A stretch of DNA of 24,072 bases from CAZFZT01 sp964523675 (GTDB lineage Bacteria; Planctomycetota; Phycisphaerae; Phycisphaerales; SM1A02): positions 1 through 24,072 of the forward strand of contig CAZFZT010000052.1 in assembly GCA_964523675.1 (NCBI GenBank), read 5' to 3'. This document shows positions 21,688 to 24,072 of this stretch, piece after piece; position 1 is the first letter of the stretch, and each line of letters starts with the position of its first letter. The translations under genes were made by a program, and so were the position numbers. The notes below the pieces were generated by a model, which saw nothing but the letters and a program-made list of their open reading frames with translations, was not told the origin of the DNA and did no database searches.

Positions 21688-23081
21688 TGGATTGCCTCCA
21701 CGCGTGCCCGTCTTTGTTCATCTACAACGAGCGATCGCAGTTCGATGGCCGCTTCAGCTTCGTTTGCCAACGCATCGAGCGCGCGGAGTTTCGCTTCGTG
21801 ACGGCGGATGATGCCTTCGAGCATGGCGAGCGGACTGTGCTCGCCGATGTCGAGCAGTTCGCGCGCCTCGCGCACCTGGGCATCAATCAGCGGCGCGAGA
21901 CGATTGCTGATGCGCTCCTGCTCCAGCCGGGCTGCGCTGAGCAGCCGCTTGAGGATTTGCGCCCGGCCGACGATGCGCTCATAGGCCGTTTCAAATGCAG
22001 CGGCGGCGCGCTCGCGTGCGGCCTCGGCCTCGGCGATGCCTTGGCGATTTGCATTGAAGATCGGCAGCGGAATGCCCGCGATGAAGCCGATGCGCGATTG
22101 GCTTGATTCACTCTCGTAAGCAGGGCCGATCGCAAGATCAGGATATTGCCTGCGAATTTCAAGGTGCAACCGCTCTTCGGCGGCTGTATGTGCCGCGCGC
22201 AGCCGGGCAAGTTCGGGGCTGCGCTGCTCAAGAACGGCCGGGTCGCTGAAAACTTCTTCAAGATCTGCGGAGAGAAAGGACGGCTGTGAAATGATGTCGA
22301 TGCTTGCCTCAGGCGGCAGGCCGATGATGCTGCGAATCTCTTCCTCAGCAGCGCGCTGCTGTTCATAAAGCACCTCCCGTTCAATCTCACGCGAAGTCTG
22401 CTCGATTCCGAAGAGCGACGCCTCGGTGCGCAGCATCTCGCCGATCTCCGACATCTGCAGGGCCTTTGCCGCTAGCGGCTTAACGTCGGCGAGCATGTCA
22501 TCGATGAGGTGGATGCGCTGATCGAGCACCGACCATTCGAGCCACGCCAGCCGCAGCCGTCGCACGATTTCGCGCTCTCGCTCCAGCACCTCCAGCAGCG
22601 CGACGTTCTCCTTAGCCAGCGCGAGCAGCTTCTCGCTCTCCAGCCGACCCGAAATCGGAAGCGTGAAACTCAGCGCGCCGCCGATGATCCACGGCCCGCC
22701 GCCGACGCTTTCGAGGATGTGCATCACATCGAGACTCAGCGCAGGGTCATCCATCAAGCCGGCGTGCTCGGCGATGGCGCCGGCGATGCGCTGATCTGAT
22801 CGCGCCAGTCGCAGCTCTGGGTTGTAGATGAGCGCGACAAGCTCCGCGTCCTCTATGGTCATTCCCGCGCTCGGATTAAACGGGCTCTCCCAAGGCGTGT
22901 GCTCGATCACCTCGCGGTCATATAGCGAAGCGATATACGCCTGCACGGTGGCATCATCAGCGCGGCGGGCCCGCCACGCTTCGTCATGGCCCTGAAGGTC
23001 GAGCGGTTTGGGCGCGTAGGACTGACAGCCGACCTGTACGATCGCCACCAATCCAGCCATCACAACACATTTCTGTCGCAA
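21684..23081 (-). CDS. TolC-family outer-membrane efflux lipoprotein, CusC-like
   Basis: A 465-aa outer-membrane channel subunit of the tripartite metal exporter. The lipobox 'VQVGC' places lipidated Cys19. Two OEP repeats can be seen: the first has 'LVALIYNPELRLARSDQRIA' and the coiled helices to about residue 255, and the second starts near 'RSPELARLRAAHTAAEERL' and contains 'IPLPIFNANRQGIAEAEAAR', the hallmark OEP turn. The start is TTG at 23079-23081, supported by GGAGG 7 nt upstream; no ATG is available before codon 8, and that one would leave too short a signal. It is the first gene of the coupled outer-membrane, adaptor and pump set, 104 nt after the His/Cys-rich gene. Confidence 0.93.
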   Translation of the reverse strand: MRQKCVVMAGLVAIVQVGCQSYAPKPLDLQGHDEAWRARRADDATVQAYIASLYDREVIEHTPWESPFNPSAGMTIEDAELVALIYNPELRLARSDQRIAGAIAEHAGLMDDPALSLDVMHILESVGGGPWIIGGALSFTLPISGRLESEKLLALAKENVALLEVLEREREIVRRLRLAWLEWSVLDQRIHLIDDMLADVKPLAAKALQMSEIGEMLRTEASLFGIEQTSREIEREVLYEQQRAAEEEIRSIIGLPPEASIDIISQPSFLSADLEEVFSDPAVLEQRSPELARLRAAHTAAEERLHLEIRRQYPDLAIGPAYESESSQSRIGFIAGIPLPIFNANRQGIAEAEAARERAAAAFETAYERIVGRAQILKRLLSAARLEQERISNRLAPLIDAQVREARELLDIGEHSPLAMLEGIIRRHEAKLRALDALANEAEAAIELRSLVVDEQRRARVEAIQ

Positions 23082-23185
23082 GAGAAAACCTCCGCTGTAG
23101 CAAAGTCACGAAATCAAGCCGCCTGCAGCATCCGCTTCCACTGAAGCGCAGCGACAGCAGCCATCATGTTCGGTTGAAAACTCTG

Positions 23186-23701
23186 CTACAGGCGAAGGAT
23201 CATCGGCCGCACCCGCGCAAGGTGATATGACGCCCACTCGAACCCCGGCGGTTCACCCGGCCGATGTACATGGGCGTCGAGACCGCTTGAATTTGCCGCC
23301 GCTTCCCAGACAGGACCCACTTTGAGCGGAACAGGCAGGAAGTGCTCGCGCCAATCGTCATCGCGCTCAGCGCTCAGCCAGACCACTGTCGTATCGTCAT
23401 GACAACACTCCTGCAAACCACAGGCGTCGCAATGGCCGGTGCGCGGCTCTGAGCACCCACGCTGGCGCCCATCCTCCGGCTGATCGGTGTCGCCCCCCGC
23501 AGCGTGAGCGACCCGGCAACACATCGGTTCATGCTCATGGACATGAAGATGAACGCGCCCTTGATGATTGTGGACAACAACATGAAGGCGCTGATCCTGC
23601 GGCCCCGCTGGAGTGCGGTGATAGATCACCGGCGCATGAATGGATCCCGCCAGAACGGCGAGACTCATAAGGACGCCGATGAAAAATCGATGCTGTTGCA
23701 T
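23186..23701 (-). CDS. His/Cys-rich exported protein upstream of the efflux genes
   Basis: A 171-aa protein with a Sec signal peptide (residues 1-23, 'FFIGVLMSLAVLAGSIHA' core). Residues 40-57 hold eight histidines ('LHVVVHNHQGRVHLHVHEHE'), followed by Cys61-Cys62 and a second cluster 'GHCDACGLQECCHDD' (89-103) with five cysteines. This arrangement strongly suggests binding of soft or borderline metals (Cu, Zn, Ag or similar) in the periplasm. I do not recognise a named family. Unlike many such proteins it lacks a lipobox. The frame is open up to 23782, but that part overlaps the tRNA gene, so ATG 23699-23701 is the start. It probably leads the efflux operon as a metal-binding or sensing accessory. 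Confidence 0.75.
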   Translation of the reverse strand: MQQHRFFIGVLMSLAVLAGSIHAPVIYHRTPAGPQDQRLHVVVHNHQGRVHLHVHEHEPMCCRVAHAAGGDTDQPEDGRQRGCSEPRTGHCDACGLQECCHDDTTVVWLSAERDDDWREHFLPVPLKVGPVWEAAANSSGLDAHVHRPGEPPGFEWASYHLARVRPMILRL

Positions 23702-23740
23702 GAGGGACCAGATGTCCCCGGAATGGGTCGGGACGAGCAG

Positions 23741-23814
23741 AGGCCGGGATGGGATTCGAACCCATGAATAACGGATTTGCAATCCGTCCCCTTAGACCAC
23801 TTGGGTACCCGGCC
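23741..23814 (-). tRNA. tRNA-Cys (anticodon GCA)
   Basis: The minus strand folds as a complete cloverleaf. The acceptor stem is GGCCGGG paired with CCCGGCC. The anticodon arm has stem ACGGA/TCCGT and loop TTGCAAA, giving anticodon GCA. The T arm is ATGGG, TTCGAAT, CCCAT. The discriminator is T (U73), as expected for bacterial tRNA-Cys. The 3' CCA is not encoded. It lies 40 bases upstream of the His/Cys-rich gene on the same strand. Confidence 0.96.
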
Positions 23815-23849
23815 GAGGGGCGTGCAGTAGTGGTGGAAGTAGGAACAAC

Positions 23850-23878
23850 AGAATACACCGCTCTTCGGCAATGGGCAA
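23850..23878 (-). promoter_or_regulatory. Probable sigma-70 promoter of tRNA-Cys
   Basis: On the minus strand TTGCCC (-35, 23873-23878) and TATTCT (-10, 23850-23855) are separated by exactly 17 bp. Transcription would start near 23843, about 29 nt before the tRNA 5' end. It is the best full -35/-10 promoter in the window. It might also feed the metal efflux operon, since no strong terminator lies between the tRNA and the next gene. Confidence 0.55.
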
Positions 23879-23898
23879 CGTCCGGTTTCGTCAGACCG

Positions 23899-24060
23899 CA
23901 GTGATTTCACTGCCCCGGCCGGGCTGGTTGAGCCAAAGCGTGATAACCAGCCGGTCGAAGGTCGCCAGGCGGTCCTGTCGAGGTTGATCCGAAAGCAGAT
24001 CCACTGCGGTTCAGCCGGGCACGATCTGCGTGAGAGGAGCTTGGGTGCGCGGCCGGCTCC
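23899..24060. other. Non-coding, hairpin-rich stretch at the right edge
   Basis: No supported gene lies between 23815 and the window end. The stretch has several perfect inverted repeats: CAGTGA/TCACTG (23899-23912), GGCTGGTT/AACCAGCC (arms at 23922 and 23945), GCAGATC/GATCTGC (arms at 23995 and 24023) and GGAGC/GCTCC (arms at 24036 and 24056). It does not match RNase P, tmRNA or SRP RNA motifs that I know. It could be a structured RNA, or part of a gene beyond the edge. Confidence 0.35.
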
Positions 24061-24072
24061 CTTGTGGAGTCG

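Noticed and set aside
23095..23191. CTGTAGCA / TGCTACAG inverted arms separated by 81 nt
   Set aside because: The loop is long and one arm overlaps the stop codon of the His/Cys-rich gene; chance is likely.
23665..23910. 81-codon minus-strand frame
   Set aside because: It runs straight through the tRNA-Cys gene, so it is not coding.
23891..24004. 37-codon minus-strand frame from a GTG, with protein-like composition ('DRLATFDRLVITLWLNQPG')
   Set aside because: No ribosome-binding site, an in-frame stop shortly upstream, and no recognisable family; too weak without the sequence beyond the edge.

Overview
The window looks like chromosomal DNA of a GC-rich planctomycete, most likely of the Phycisphaerae type. 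Reasons: a secreted protein ending in two planctomycete-style dockerin-like repeats (DLDGDGSVGVPDLL), a DUF1573 lipoprotein, an ECF sigma factor paired with a membrane protein, a futalosine-pathway menaquinone gene (mqnD), few Shine-Dalgarno sequences, and GC-rich REP-like hairpins between genes. No phage, transposase, integrase or CRISPR array was seen.

Layout. 1-1445 (+): the tail of an FAD-dependent oxidoreductase overlapping an aldo/keto reductase. 1465-2535 (-): a Na+/Ca2+ antiporter. 2789-4887 (+): ECF sigma factor, a one-pass membrane protein that is probably its anti-sigma factor, and an exported helical protein, followed by an orphan OppC/DppC-type ABC permease (4906-6045). 6070-7008 (-): a sulfotransferase, separated from the next block by a 50-nt nested inverted repeat. 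7203-10396 (+): class I glutamine amidotransferase, MqnD, a two-ACT-domain protein and a SAM methyltransferase. 10548-11807 (+): a thioredoxin-fold lipoprotein, ending at a strong hairpin. 11927-12679 (-): the dockerin-like secreted protein. 12680-13189: a structured intergenic region with a candidate 37-aa gene and a palindrome. 13190-14464 (+): an uncharacterised protein with a possible helix-turn-helix. 14589-15722 (-): a PD40/TolB-type beta-propeller protein.

The right third (15860-23814, all minus strand) is centred on a heavy-metal RND efflux operon. Its order of transcription is tRNA-Cys, a His/Cys-rich exported protein, a TolC-type outer-membrane lipoprotein, a membrane-fusion lipoprotein, the RND pump, an (Asp-His)n lipoprotein and a DUF1573 lipoprotein. 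The tripartite pump would move a metal ion from periplasm or cytoplasm to the outside. The two His-rich exported proteins flanking it are plausible periplasmic metal chelators or chaperones. The transported metal cannot be read from the sequence.

The more unusual signals are non-coding: the long nested inverted repeat at 7078-7127; heptamer/octamer tandem repeats at two gene junctions of the right-hand block, one of which can be read in frame as an N-terminal extension of the pump; a recurring -10-like box 6-8 nt before ATG codons that lack a Shine-Dalgarno (possible leaderless mRNAs); a pair of oppositely oriented REP-like elements; and a cluster of perfect hairpins upstream of the uncharacterised helix-turn-helix gene.
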